DNA from: Ailurus styani
Lineage: Eukaryota > Chordata > Mammalia > Carnivora > Ailuridae
Length of the DNA stretch: 64,000 bases
NCBI GenBank assembly: GCA_002007465.1
Contig: LNAC01000019.1
Coordinates: 2,416,236-2,480,235, forward strand
Direction: 5' to 3'
Shown piece by piece: positions 20,611 through 32,060 of the stretch (its first letter is position 1; each line of letters opens with the position of its first letter). The notes under the pieces were generated by a model, which was not told where the DNA came from, searched no databases, and saw only the letters and a list, made by a program, of their open reading frames with translations. The translations under genes and the position numbers were made by a program.

Positions 20611-21538
20611 AAGAAGGTAGGATTTACATCTGCTATTTTGCCATTTGTTTTCTACATGCCTTATGCCTTTTGTTATTCCTTTATTTCTGCATTACTGCCT
20701 CTTGGTTAAAAAGATATTTTCTAGTGTACCATTTAAATTCTCTTGTCATTTATTTTACTGTTTTTTGAGTTAGTTCCTCCCATATCACCCTGAGAATTAC
20801 AATTAGCAGATTATAATTACAATGAACATATTCACTATTCCCTTCATCTGTACTATTATCATTATCCAGATTACATCTTTATACATCGTGTGCCCCTTAC
20901 AGATTTATAATGATTACTTTATGCAGTTATTTTTTAAATCATGTATTAGAAAAAATGTTAAAAACAACAAAAAAATTATACTGTCTTTTATATTTATCTA
21001 TGCAGTTACCTTTTAAAGTGCTCTTTCTTTCTTCATGTGGATTTGAGTACTTTCTAGTGGCTTTTAATTTCAGCCTGGAAGACTCTCATTAGTATTTCTT
21101 GTAGGACAGGTTTGCAAGTAACGAATTCTTTTAACTATTCTCCACCTGGAAATAGTTATAGTATCTCCTTTAGTTTTGAAGGATAGTTTTTCTGGGTATA
21201 GAATTCTTGGTTGATATTCTTTCTTTAAGCCCTTTTAATATGTCTACTGCCTTCTGGTCTTTATGGTTTCTGATGAGAAATTGGCTTTTAATCTTACTGG
21301 AATTGCTTGTATGTGATGAGTCACTTTGTTCTTGCTGTTTTCAAGATTTTCTCTTTCTTTATCTTTGTATCTCAACAGTTTGGTTGTGATATGCGTAGGT
21401 ATGACTCTCTTTGAGTTTATCTTGCTTGGATTTCACTGGGCTTTTTGTAAGTGTAGCTTTACTTTTTCCATCATATTTAGGAGATTTTTCATCATTTTTT
21501 CAAATAATCTTTCCCCTTTCTGTTTCTTCTTTCCTTAG

Positions 21539-21575
<37 letters not shown>
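21539..21575. repeat. (CT)n microsatellite at gap edge
   Basis: A pure CT run directly abuts the N block, inside antisense L1 ORF1 at a place where the element itself has a CT-rich stretch. Confidence 0.9.
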
Positions 21576-21752
21576 NNNNNNNNNNNNNNNNNNNNNNNNN
21601 NNNNNNNNNNNNNNNNNNNNNNNNNNNNNNNNNNNNNNNNNNNNNNNNNNNNNNNNNNNNNNNNNNNNNNNNNNNNNNNNNNNNNNNNNNNNNNNNNNNN
21701 NNNNNNNNNNNNNNNNNNNNNNNNNNNNNNNNNNNNNNNNNNNNNNNNNNNN
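21576..21752. other. Assembly gap, 177 N
   Basis: All bases are N. The flanks are (CT)n and (AT)n, so the missing DNA is probably continued microsatellite and the gap length may be only an estimate. Confidence 0.98.

Positions 21753-21808
<56 letters not shown>
21753..21808. repeat. (AT)n microsatellite at gap edge
   Basis: A pure AT run of 28 units follows the N block and is then continued by L1 ORF1 antisense sequence 'GTTGGTACACTTGATATTGT'. Confidence 0.9.
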
Positions 21809-21812
<4 letters not shown>

Positions 21813-22274
21813 GTACACTTGATATTGTCTGCTAGGTCTTTGAGGTTCTGTTCATTTTTCCTCATTCATTTTCTTCTGTTCCTCATACTGAATAATCTCA
21901 GTCATCTATTTTCAAGTTTGTTGGTTCTTTCTTCCTCCTTGGTCAGATTTGCAGCTGAATCCTGTTAGTAAACATTTCATTTCAGTTACTGTATTCTTAA
22001 CTCCAGAATTTTTGTGTGGTTTGTTTAAAATAATTTCTGTCTTTTTACTTTTTATTATTTGGTGACTTATCATTCTTATACTTTGTTTTTTAGTCATAGT
22101 TTTCTTTACTTGTTTGAACAAAATTTTAGTAACTTCTTCAAAGTCTTTGTCTAGTAAGTCCAGTGTCTGGTCTTCCTCAGGGCAGTTTTTTGTTGAATGC
22201 TTCTTTTATTGTGGATAGGCCCTTTTTTCTTGTTTCTTTTCACATCTAGTAACTTTTTTTGAAAACTGGACATT

Positions 22275-22384
22275 TTAAAAAAGATTTTGTTTTTATGTAA
22301 TCTTTACAATGAATATGGGGGTTGAACTCACATCCCTGAGATCAAGAATTGTATGCTGTACTGATGGAGCCAGCTAGGCACCCT
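22275..22384 (-). mobile_element. Short-type Can-SINE, antisense
   Basis: The element is only about 110 bp: 'AAAAGATTTTGTTTTTATGT' then 'GGGTTGAACTCACATCCCTG' and the head 'GGAGCCAGCTAGGCACCC'. It lacks the GA/CT-rich middle of the longer copies. The 13-bp duplication 'GAAAACTGGACAT' lies at 22,261-22,273 and 22,385-22,397. It inserted into the antisense L1M. Confidence 0.85.
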
Positions 22385-23037
22385 GAAAACTGGACATCTT
22401 AAATAATATAATGTGGCAGCTCTAGAAATCAGAGTCTCCTCTCGCCCCATGGTTGTTGTTTGTTTTCCTAGTGTTTTTTCTGAACTAATTCTATGAAATC
22501 TATATTTTTTTTTTCATGTATGTCACTAAAGTCTGTGTTTGGTTACCTTAGTAGTCAGCTAATGTTTGGACAGAAATTTTCTTAAATGCTTAGATTCAAT
22601 GTTTTTCTGCTTGCTAAAGGGTGCTAAAGGTATTGGGGAAAAACTTCAACTCTCACTTATACAGTTAATAACGTTGCCTTCTTAATTTTGCAGAATCTCA
22701 AAGTCAGCCTGCGGTGAGAACTTAGGGCCTTCTCAGATTTTTCCTGAGATGTGTACAGCCCTGGACATGTACATAGTTCTATGCATTATGTGGGCTTCTA
22801 GATTTCCAGAAATATGTTGGGAGATTTTCAATGCCCAGCACCTTGTGGGCATCTTGTTCCCTAGCCTTTCATTTTGTTTATTCAAACTGTTATCCACTCC
22901 CTCATACAGCCATGAAATTAATTAATTGCCCTTAAATTGTTTTTTGACAAATGCTCCTTGGGAAATAGTTTTTGCACTGAGTGAGCTCAAAGTCAAGCCA
23001 AAAACACAACCTTGAGTGTGGATTTTTCCATGGAACT

Positions 23038-23089
23038 ATGGGTCAAATAAGTGGGTCAAATAATGGGTCAAATAAAACAGGGCAAATAA
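23038..23089. repeat. Short imperfect tandem repeat, unit GGGTCAAATAA
   Basis: Three to four degenerate copies of about 11-14 bp occur in a row in the L1M 5' UTR. Confidence 0.7.
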
Positions 23090-23240
23090 TGAAAGTACTC
23101 TGGAAATGAGGCTTTAAAGGAGTTGCACTCTAATTTTTCCCCTCTGGTGGCTATCAAGGCTACTGGTTTATAGTGTGAATGCAGGTTGTTAGTTTTCACT
23201 ATGATTGCAGGCTTCAGTTTTTAAAGCTGTCTCAGAGCTA

Positions 23241-24813
23241 TAGAGTGGAGGATCAGAATAGGACATGAGAAAATGGTGCAAAGCATGCTCCTTTTTTTTT
23301 TTAACCAAAATTCGGTGTTTTTCTTGAATAAATACTCCCTAGATTGCTGTCAACCTTTGGTTAATTTCCAGAGTTCTGAAAAAAGTTAATTCTGACAATT
23401 TTTGCTCTTTTTATCATTGCTTTTATGGGGAAGATAATTGTCTGAGCCCCTAACTTGGCTATTTTTGCTGACATCATTCTTCCAAAGATCCTATAATGTA
23501 GACTGTATAACATGCTCCAATTGGTGTTCATTTGAAAATCCATGTATAATATATTACATTCCCTAAGATTAGACTTTTTTCAGCTCATTTCTTTAAGTTA
23601 AGGAGTCAGAAAAATGCAGTTATTGGGAAATGTGTGCTATGTCCATAATGACCAATAAGATGTAGGATACTACTGAGGAAAAAATTGAACATTTTTATTC
23701 AGTTTTCAAAAATGAAGTGAATGAATGTCTGGACTAGTCCATGAGTTCTGGCTTCTGTATGTTAAGAAAGAAATCTTAGTGGTAGTAGAGATATGCAAAT
23801 GATATAAAACTAGAACTTTTTAGTTTTAAAAGACAAAGACTGCAGAAAAGAAAATTTGTTTTCTCAAAGGCTGATAGAGGCTAAAAATGTAAACATTATA
23901 TTAAAATTTTGTTGCCTTTTTTCTCATTGTTTTAAGAAAAATGAACAGAGCAGTAGCAATGAATTAAAATTTAGTAAATGCTTCAGACCTAAAAATAAAG
24001 TATGGCAAAATTTAGATTTAGTAGGATTTGACCCAGTTTGATACATTGTTTTATTCAGAGGAAGCATATTCAGAGGAACCATGAATTGACCAAAAGTATA
24101 ATGAAATGCCTGTTTCAAATCCCACTTTTCCATTAGCAGGCCAGGATGTTATGGGCTATAAATTGAATAAAAATTAGAAATTACTTTTAAAAAATCAGAT
24201 ATCATATCTTGGGTCCAGTACTTTAGCAATGAGCCAGAGCTCTGTCAAGATTTGATTTTCATTGTGAATCATGGGAAATTGTGACATTCTAAGTCTGACC
24301 CTGAGGTCTAACTCTGAATTGATTTTAGTTGTTGAAAATGAATTTTGGCCTTTTTGTTTAATTTTGGCCCGTTGATATTCTGTGTTTTGTATTTTTTAGG
24401 TATGCATGCCTGCATTTTGAGAGAAAGCAATTAGAGAGATTTTTGAGTTTTTACTTTTTGTTACAGTGAGACTCCTCAGCTTAAGTGTCAGCATAAAGAA
24501 AGAAAATGTAGTAGGGCACATGCACTTAGTTAAATTATATTATGCTAGTGTGGATATGGTTGAAATTATCCATTAAAAAAATAAAACAAAACAGATTACT
24601 CTGTGCATGCTGCCTCCCACTTGGAGGGCTAGGGCACTATTCCCAGAAAGTTATACTAGTAGGATGGACAAGGCTGGTGGCAATGGACACATCAAGGGAA
24701 CGGATGAGAGATGTTTAAGAAGGTGAAAACCCGACATTTATAATCTCTTTTTTCTCCACCTAATATAATTCGCTTCGCTTAGATTGTAAAATTTTGTGGG
24801 TTTTTAAACATAA
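23241..24813. other. Unique A+T-rich DNA, nothing recognised
   Basis: About 1.5 kb without a recognisable SINE, LINE tail or exon. Short frames (up to 69 residues) have no domain I know. Confidence 0.35.
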
Positions 24814-24867
24814 CATTCCATTCCATTCCATTCCATTCCATTCCATTCCAATCCAATCCAATCCAAT
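24814..24867. repeat. (ATTCC)n / (AATCC)n pentanucleotide array
   Basis: About seven CATTC units pass into three CAATC units. The unit equals the satellite-like CATTC motif, but the array is short and isolated, so it is a simple microsatellite. Confidence 0.9.
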
Positions 24868-25883
24868 AAAATGAACTGTCTTTCATGTAGGTCTTCCTCA
24901 GGATAAATATTGTGCTGTCTTTCTGTGTACTTGAACATACTTGTAAAATATCTTATGGAAAAAAAATCTTAATGTAGAGATCTTCAGACTTAAACTTGCA
25001 CAAAATTGTTTTCATTTGGTGTTTTAAAAAATGGAATTAGTTGGCAAACTTTAAATTAGTTGGAGTTTCTTCACTTAAAAATACAGATTTTTAGCTTTCC
25101 TGGAAAATGTGTGGTCTCTGACCAGGTGGGCCCTCTCAGCGTGAAGCAGCCAGTGGGGGCTGCCTAACTGCTTGGAGGCCATGTGCTCTCTCACTCCTCC
25201 AGTCCTCTCCTGGGCAGTTTCACTCATTTTCAGGACACTTTTCTGCTCCTCCTAGAGGCACTGAAGTTAGCAACTTCTGGCCAAAAGTTAAAAAAACAAA
25301 ACCAAAGAAACAACCAACCAAACGAAAAAACCACCCTCCTTTAAGTTATAGGTAGTTTTTCAGAATACTACTTGCCAGTTTGGGTCAAGAGTGATCAAAC
25401 AGAGCTTTATATTGCGAATATTTGTTCTATGTGAGGTTATAAAATGTTAACTTGATGTCTCTGGGCCACTCAAAGTTGGGAAGCCAGGCATGTGGCACAG
25501 GAGATGGGGAGGAGATGGAAAGAAGTTGTAATCAGAGTATATATAGACGTGTATATATTTGCAGTATATTTCCAGACATGGGGAATTCAGAACTGATCTC
25601 GAATGGCTCCGGAGAGTGGTATTTTAAAAACATCTTCAAGGTTGAGATTATGAGAGGAGGAAACTTGGCAGAAATTCTTAGAAGTATTGGGTCCATAAAA
25701 AAGAGAAACTGATAAAAGGAAATTTATGTAGCTGGGTATGTGTTTCCGGGTTGGGGATTTTTATAATTAGGGATAAAGCTCTTTTACCTTTATTCGAAGG
25801 TAGACTGGAGGCCCAGAAAGAAAGAAGGGTACCAGAAGAGAAATAATTCTTATTTGTATTCCCGAGAGAAAGTATCCATCCAT
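24868..25883. other. Unique DNA, nothing recognised
   Basis: One kilobase with only short unsupported frames, the longest 86 residues at 25,452-25,712. Confidence 0.35.
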
Positions 25884-26002
25884 CTTCCCTCCCTCCCTCC
25901 CTCCCTCCCTTTTTCCTTCCTTCCTCCCATCCTTCCCCCTTCCCTTGCTTCCTTTGTCCTTCCCTCCTTCCCTCCCTTGTTTCCTCTCCTTTTCCTTCTT
26001 TC
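25884..26002. repeat. (CTTC/CCTC)n polypyrimidine tract
   Basis: About 120 bases of almost pure pyrimidine on the plus strand (CCTCC and CCTTCC units). The 114-residue minus-strand frame over it is a low-complexity Gly/Glu/Arg product of the repeat. Confidence 0.9.
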
Positions 26003-26154
26003 AAACAATTTATTGAGCACATGAGGTCCTGGTGATGTACTTGTATAGAATTCTCATCCAGTATGTGTTTACTACTATGATAGATGTTCAGAGTGCAGTA
26101 GGAGGGTCTGTGCTTAACTGGGGAAGGTACTGTGATGTGAAAAAAGAAGTAGGT

Positions 26155-26250
26155 TTGGAATCAGAAAAATCTGGGTGACATTTCGATTCTACATCTTCCT
26201 AGTTATGTAGCCTTCAACGAGTTACCTCTAAATCTTACTTTTTTTTTCAT
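26155..26250 (-). mobile_element. MIR fragment, antisense
   Basis: 'AGAAAAATCTGGGTGACATT', 'TCTTCCTAGTTATGTAGCCT' and 'AACGAGTTACCTCTAAATCT' match the MIR core in reverse. It is an old relic. Confidence 0.55.
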
Positions 26251-26261
26251 CTGTTCATTTG

Positions 26262-26425
26262 GACCATCAATATTTATTGAGCACTTACTATATACTAAGT
26301 ACATCACGTGTGTTATTTTAGTTGCTCTTCAGGAGAGCATTGTGGAAAGGAAATATTATCCTCTTTTTACTGATGAGCAAATGGAGGCAGAAGTTCTGTC
26401 CCTTTTCCAAGGTCACACAGCTGTT
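26262..26425 (+). mobile_element. MIR fragment, sense
   Basis: 'ATATTTATTGAGCACTTACT', 'TTTTTACTGATGAGCAAATG' and 'TTCCAAGGTCACACAGCTG' are the classic MIR order. It lies immediately next to an antisense MIR. Confidence 0.75.
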
Positions 26426-27429
26426 TTATTATTATTAAAATATGGTAAGGCCAATAAATCAGAACATGATTGCTGTTGAAAAGATAGTTTGTCACACTCA
26501 CAGATTCCAAGAGAAGGGGCATACCACACCAGGGCTGGGTGGAGATGGGGTGGTGGGGGCACATGGGGAAGCCCTGGAGTCAGTCATGAGACAGAGGGAG
26601 AGGAGGAAACTGTAGGCAAGAGCCTTTACTGTGATTTCCATGGACGGAACAGGAGACAAAAGGAAGCAGGTTTATGCTTTGCTAGTTTGAGTAATTCTGG
26701 TGGGCCTTCAGATTTGTGTGCTCTTCCGATTTGTCTTGGTACCTGGCCCTGGGGTGTTTAGGGCAGGCAGAAAGTGGCCTGGAATGTGAGAGCCCAGTAA
26801 AGGAGGTGCTTAATGGTGCAGCCTCTGGACAGTTGGCTTGCGTTTGAAAAGTATGCAGTTGTTTAGTATCTCTAGGAATTGGCTAACCTTGAGAGGGACA
26901 GTTTCTTCATGGTCAGCAGGGCCCCAGCTGTCAGAGCCTCAGAATGCAGGAAATAAAGATACAATTAATACGACAGCTTGTGAATATGTGATGAAGCTCG
27001 GAGTTGGATACTGGTTCCTTGACTCAAGCCTGAGTCCTTAATATTCTGTGCTAGGATGCATGGAAGGGCCTGGATGAGCATCTGAGGACACGACCAGAGG
27101 ACCTAGAATTGGATGTCAATTGTTACTCTATTAGTAACTGTACTTTGGTTGAGCTGCTTTACTGAATGAAAACGAGGCTCTGCCTCCTTGTATGTGTTTG
27201 CATCCAGGCCTTCATATACCTGAAGCCTGGTTAGCTGTCCCTGACCCCTGACAGAGCATGTGAGATACGGCCACGAGATTAGCAGAGGAGATAGCAGACA
27301 TTTTTAGAAGGAAGATGGCTTTATAGAGACAGTGTCTCCTTCTTATAAGGAATTTCCAGAATCACTAGTTGCAGTAAAGACCAAAAACTCTGAGGGCTGC
27401 TCTGGACCTACTTTAACAAAATTCGCTGA
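26426..27429. other. Unique DNA, nothing recognised
   Basis: A kilobase with slightly higher G+C and a 90-residue plus-strand frame at 26,489-26,761 that has no domain I recognise. Confidence 0.35.
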
Positions 27430-27439
27430 AGTGGCTGCA

Positions 27440-28672
27440 ACTCATCCTGGTGGGCTCTGCGTCGGGTGAGTGTCCTTGGTGTGGTGTTTCTCGTTTTCCC
27501 CTGCATGGCTACAGCTTGGGCCTTGCCTGACCCAGCCTGACCATGGCCTCAGCTTTGGAAGAGCTACTGAAAGATTTATAAGGGGTAAAGTTGCTGCTGG
27601 AAAAGGCTACTGGAAAAAGAGTATGTGCTGCCTTCACAACTAAAAAATCCAAGATTGAGACAGAAATCAAGAATAAGATGCAGCAGAAATCAGAGAGAAA
27701 AGCAGAACTCTTTAACAATGAAAAGCCAGCTGCTGTCATTACTTCCATTACAATGGAATGTACAGCGAAAATTAGTAATTACGGATGGGATCAGTCAGAT
27801 AAATTTGTGAAAATATGTTACCTTAACTGGAGTTCATCAAGTCCCCATTGAGAACATACAGGTGCATTTCACAGAGGGGTCATTTGATCTTTTGGTAAAG
27901 AATCTAAATGGGGAGAGTTACTCCATGACTGTGAACAATCTCTTGAAACCCATCTCTGTGGAAGGCGGTTCAAAAACAGTCAAGACACATACAGTTCTTA
28001 CCTACATAGAAAGAAGGCAGGAAACACGTGGTGGGACTACCCGACTCAGGCTGAAAAAAGAATGCAAAGAGAAGGAAGAGCCCTCCCACAACACTGAAAC
28101 AGATTCTAGTGAGGGATTGATGAAATGTTCTAAAGAAAATTTATGAAGATGGAGATGATGATATGAACCAAACCATTAATACGGCCTGGGTGGAATCAGG
28201 AGAGAAGGAAGCCAAAGGAAACAGAATTTTGAGACTTTAAAGTCATTTTGGGAACTGTGGTGGGGAAATATTGATGTTTCCAATAAAGAAATGTTGGTGA
28301 GCTGCACAGAGAAATTTAACAGATAACTACTTACAGAGTCTTCTTCTAAGTGAAGACAGTGAATTCTCCCATTTCCTCCTGGAGGATTTATTTAAATAAA
28401 ATATGCTTATTAAACACTTCTGCCAAAGGTAGTTTCCTTCGTAATCTGGGCATTTTGTTCAGAAAAGGACAATATTACATTCTTGTGTGAAATGTAAAAA
28501 AGCAAATTTTGCCTACTGATAATGCTACATGGTATGTGTTTTTGTTCAGTTAGGAGGCAGAGAACAAAAATTACTGTTTGCCTATAAGTTCTTGGCATCA
28601 GCTCCTGACAGTGTAAGAATAAGTAAAAATAAAACCTGAATTTTTATATAAAATGCGAATCTGAAAAAAAAA
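27440..28672 (+). pseudogene. CACYBP: Processed pseudogene of CACYBP (calcyclin-binding protein / SIP)
   Basis: This is an intronless, dead copy of the mRNA for CACYBP, the adaptor that in its parent form binds S100A6, Siah1 and Skp1 in ubiquitin-dependent beta-catenin turnover. The coding remnant runs from the ATG at 27,543 to a TGA at 28,230-28,232. Recognisable blocks in order are '[16 protein letters not shown]', '[15 protein letters not shown]', '[10 protein letters not shown]', '[12 protein letters not shown]', 'KECKEKE' and 'SEGLM'. Disabling changes include a TAA at codon 13 (27,579-27,581), a frameshift near 27,815 after 'DKFVKI', disturbed frame around 28,000-28,060, and a frameshift near 28,125. 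The 5' UTR lies left of 27,543 and the long 3' UTR continues to AATAAA at about 28,629 and an A run ending at 28,672. Lack of introns plus an A tail shows L1-mediated retrocopying. I found no clear target duplication. The left edge is approximate. No evidence of expression. Confidence 0.93.
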
Positions 28673-30194
28673 ATCCATTGAACTCAAGGGAAGTTTCTTG
28701 CTCTCACTGCTTCTTCAGAGGTCACTCCAGGCCAGTATGGACAGACTGACAGACAAGGGAGGGTGAGCAGGGAAGCTGGTGCCCTGTTGGACCATTGTTC
28801 CACTTAGGCACTCCCTCTTTCCTTTGTCATAGCCCCTGCACGGTGCAAGTTTATTGTCAGAATATCTGCCCGTTGGCCAGATGTTGGAAGCTAAGCAGGA
28901 TGCAGGAATTAAGAAATGGGACCTCACTCATGACTGTACCATTGGACAAAACTGTGAGTGCTTTTCTGAATTCAGGAAAGATCACCCCAGAATTGGCTTG
29001 GGAACAAAAATAACTGTAGGAGAACCTGTTTTTCATTAGCTCAACAAATTAATTGCCTCTTTACACATGTAGTACTGAATTGTTTACCAATATACGACAT
29101 TCCTGAAATTTCACAAGCTCTCTTTAAATAGCACACTTTTATTTTCAGGCACTGTTGAAGAACTCACTGAAAATCAATTTTTGCTCATGAGAATAGAGTC
29201 TGTATTATTTATTTGCTGCAACTCGATTTGCTGTATGTGAGGATAGCTTAAATACACAGTTGAAGAGGACTTCATTGGCAGTACGAACCCTGATAAATAG
29301 GGATTTTTTTCTAGTTTTAATTCAAGAAGTAGCAAGTTTATACCATTTTTATGAGTGTGAAAATAAGTATAAGTTTTTAAAAAATACAAACCACTTGATT
29401 TCTCTGAAGACATCTTTCAGTAGAAAATTTGGAATCTTTAGAATGAAAACCACAGGAAAATGAATACATTTCCCCTTAAGATGGTGAAAAGTAACTTTTA
29501 GAATGGAAATAGCAGGATTTCTCTAAAGGAACCTTGGGTAGAAGAAGGAGAAAGTTTTCCAAAATGCCAATGATTAAGTACGAATACCAGTGTCAATATA
29601 ACACGTTTTTAAAATGGAATGGGTTCTCAGGGCAACAGAAACATTTGAATGATGGAGCCAAGGAGTGAAAACCACTGTAGAGTGAGTTATTTATTCTTTG
29701 AAGTTTAAAGATCTGATTTTAATCAAGAGTCTCTATTGTTTAGAACACATTCTATTTTGCTAAGATCGCTCCCTTAGTATTTAATCAAAGAAAGTCCAGA
29801 AGGAAATTTGCTTTTGTGCAATATTCTGATGGAGGGGCTGCTTTAAAAACGGACGCAGTGAGCATCCTGTCTTATAGATAATTCATGTGGTGGGTGATAG
29901 GATTTGTAAACTGAAAAAAAAAAAAATCTCTTGCTGCATGCAAGTGAACTGACTATTCCCTATAAGTACATTTGAATGATGATTCATTCTAAGAATATAC
30001 TTGAAAGTATAGCTGAATTTTGTGTTGGGAAATTGCCCTCTTTGGAAAGACTACAACTAAGGGCCAGTTCTCCATCCACAGATCGCCTCAAACATTTGCT
30101 TCAGTTTTAGACCCAACTTGAGTCTCATGTAGGATTTGGGTTGTTGGGTTGATTTTGGGTAGTGTCTTCCTCACATGCATGGTTTTGCTGGTGG
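28673..30194. other. Unique A+T-rich DNA, nothing recognised
   Basis: About 1.5 kb without a recognisable mobile element. Several overlapping frames of 60-79 residues on both strands have no recognisable domain. Confidence 0.35.
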
Positions 30195-30205
30195 CTTAGA
30201 GTCTC

Positions 30206-30229
30206 TATATGTGCTGCCGAAGCGAGCAC
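30206..30229 (-). pseudogene. RNU6: Micro-fragment of U6 snRNA 5' end, antisense
   Basis: The minus strand reads the first 24 nucleotides of U6 snRNA exactly, beginning 'GTGCTCGCTTCGGCAGCAC'. The fragment, plus two extra bases (GA at 30,230-30,231), is flanked by the 12-bp direct repeat 'CTTAGAGTCTCT' at 30,195-30,206 and 30,232-30,243, which looks like a target-site duplication. The rest of U6, the poly-T terminator and any upstream promoter are absent, so it cannot be a functional U6 gene. A chance 24-base match is very unlikely. Confidence 0.85.
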
Positions 30230-30243
30230 GACTTAGAGTCTCT

Positions 30244-31734
30244 AAAACATGGATGGGCTTCTATCTGGAAAGAGAATATTAGCCTTGAGTTACTGGATCA
30301 AGCAGACTGAGAGGAAAGGGATAAAATGGTAGCAATTCAGACAGACAGATGCTGGTGCAAGGGGGGAGCCTGCTTCTCATTACTCATTGCCTGAATCCCA
30401 GGGTTAGGCCATTCTGTTGTTTTCTGTTTTAGACCATTATGGTCTTTATAAATTTAAGACATATGTAGTAATTCTTTGCAGTCTTTCAGAAACAGCCAAC
30501 TAAAAGATTTCCATCAACCTCCAGAAGTTTTAGAAATATTCTTGTGTAGTTTTAACATTATGTGGGTCAGAAAACAGGACATCTCAGTTTGGAGCATTTC
30601 TGTTGATGATGAGGGGCCCCAAACCAATCCTAGTGTTTTGATCATCATTTGGATGCCTTTGATTCCATAAGGATGATTCATATTTATGCTCTCTATAATA
30701 AAATCATGTATTAGAAGTCCTCCCAAAGGTACCTGACCTTCAGAGGTACAGAAGTGTCCTTGTTCATTGCAGTGAGTTACATTCTCTCTGATGCATTCTT
30801 TCGGCTTTGTAACAGAGAATGACCAAGATGTTGCCTAGGGGCAGCACTGACCACCTAGATAGTGAGAGAAAGAATATAAATGCTATGGATGCTATAGGTT
30901 AATGTTGAACCTTCTGGGGAGACTGGCAGGGACCACAGCAGCAGTGGCCAATCCCCCTCCGTAACCACAGCTCAGTTCCACCCTAAAACCTTTCTGAGGA
31001 ATCTGGGGACAAGAGCATAATGTGTGGGTTATTTTGGATTAGGAACCTCACCCAGGGAGAGCTCACCTATTTTTGTCTTGGCAAAGTTGGGAAGATGCAC
31101 TGAGGTGACCTTGACTCTTTGACCTCCCTTTTTTTTTCATGGCTTTCTCGTTTGTTAGTGTCTCCACATTTCCTCTCCTATGACATTAACCTCTACCATT
31201 TTGGCCCCCACAAGTTCATTGATGCTGTTTGACACACAGAAACCTTGCTCTGTAGGACATGAGTGTCTTCTCTCCCCCTGACCAGTGAGCTTGTCCTTTT
31301 GCCCTTTTAGATCCTGCTTTTACTAGGTTGGCTAAGTGTATTTTAGATGTATGATGCAATAAACACAGAATTTGTTAATGTCTCTACCTTGTTAGGTCTT
31401 TCAGGTCATTTGGAATAGTGCAAATAATAGGGTTTTAAAATTTGGGAGGCTAGTGATGCAATAAATCCAAATTGCCTTTCTTTGTGCTTCCTTCAGGTGG
31501 AAATAAGTGGATGTGTGTGGCCAGTGCTATTTTTCCGCCTTGTGTGGTGCAGTCATTTGAGGTGAATATTTTCCTCACTATACACATATGCACTGTTAAG
31601 TGCATGAGAAAGCATATAATTTCTAGACAGATAGAATGCTCTTTCAGTTTTTATTGTACCTTTTCCCACAGCTAACCTATTGTTTTAAGACAAAGAGAAG
31701 ACTAACAGGATTATTTTGAAAGACATTTTCACAA
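30244..31734. other. Unique DNA, nothing recognised
   Basis: About 1.5 kb without a repeat I can name. Short frames have no recognisable domain. Confidence 0.35.
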
Positions 31735-32060
31735 ACGTTTCTCTTGGGAGTGTAAATTGGTACAAAATTTATGGAAGGCTATTCAGCAATGTATTTTAAA
31801 AGCCTTCAAAAGCTCATACTCTTTGAACTCAGTAATTTCACTGTTTTGAATTTACTCTAAAGAGAAAAGAAAGCACAAATATGCAGAAAGATTTATATTT
31901 CAGGGTTGTTCACGTCAGAGTTAATAATAGTGAAACATTAGATACCCTCTCTGTGTCCAACAGTTGAGAAAGATTAAATAAATTGTGACATATATATATA
32001 TGATGAAATATATTTATGCATTTAAAGTCCTATTTACATATAAAAGTCAAAGGAATAACC
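31735..32060 (+). mobile_element. L1ME-type 3' part
   Basis: 'GGGAGTGTAAATTGGTACAA', 'GGAAGGCTATTCAGCAATGT', 'GAACTCAGTAATTTCACTGT' and 'GTCCAACAGTTGAGAAAGAT', followed by 'AAATAAATTGTGACATAT', are the ordered landmarks of the ORF2 end and 3' UTR of old L1ME elements. A short (TA)n lies at 31,991-32,001. Confidence 0.6.

Larger units (their letters stand above)
20640..23240 (-). mobile_element. L1M ORF1 and 5' UTR, antisense
   Basis: 'TTTCTTGTAGGACAGGTTTG', 'GGTATAGAATTCTTGGTTGA', 'GGTTTCTGATGAGAAATTGG', 'TTGGTTGTGATATGCGTAGG', and after the gap 'AAGTCCAGTGTCTGGTCTTC' and 'GAACTAATTCTATGAAATCT' are consecutive in the reverse complement of an L1M ORF1 plus 5' UTR. The region contains an assembly gap, two microsatellites and a short SINE. 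Open frames crossing the gap are artefacts of the N run. Confidence 0.65.

Noticed and set aside
21411..21968. 185-residue open frame
   Set aside because: It passes through 177 N and two microsatellites inside antisense L1, so it is not a gene.
24814..24867. Centromeric-type CATTC satellite
   Set aside because: The array is only about 55 bp and isolated in unique DNA, so it is a simple microsatellite.
25678..26022. 114-residue Gly/Glu/Arg-rich minus-strand frame
   Set aside because: It is the translation of the polypyrimidine microsatellite at 25,884-26,002.
28629..28672. Polyadenylation site of an active gene
   Set aside because: The AATAAA and A run are the copied end of the CACYBP mRNA in a processed pseudogene.
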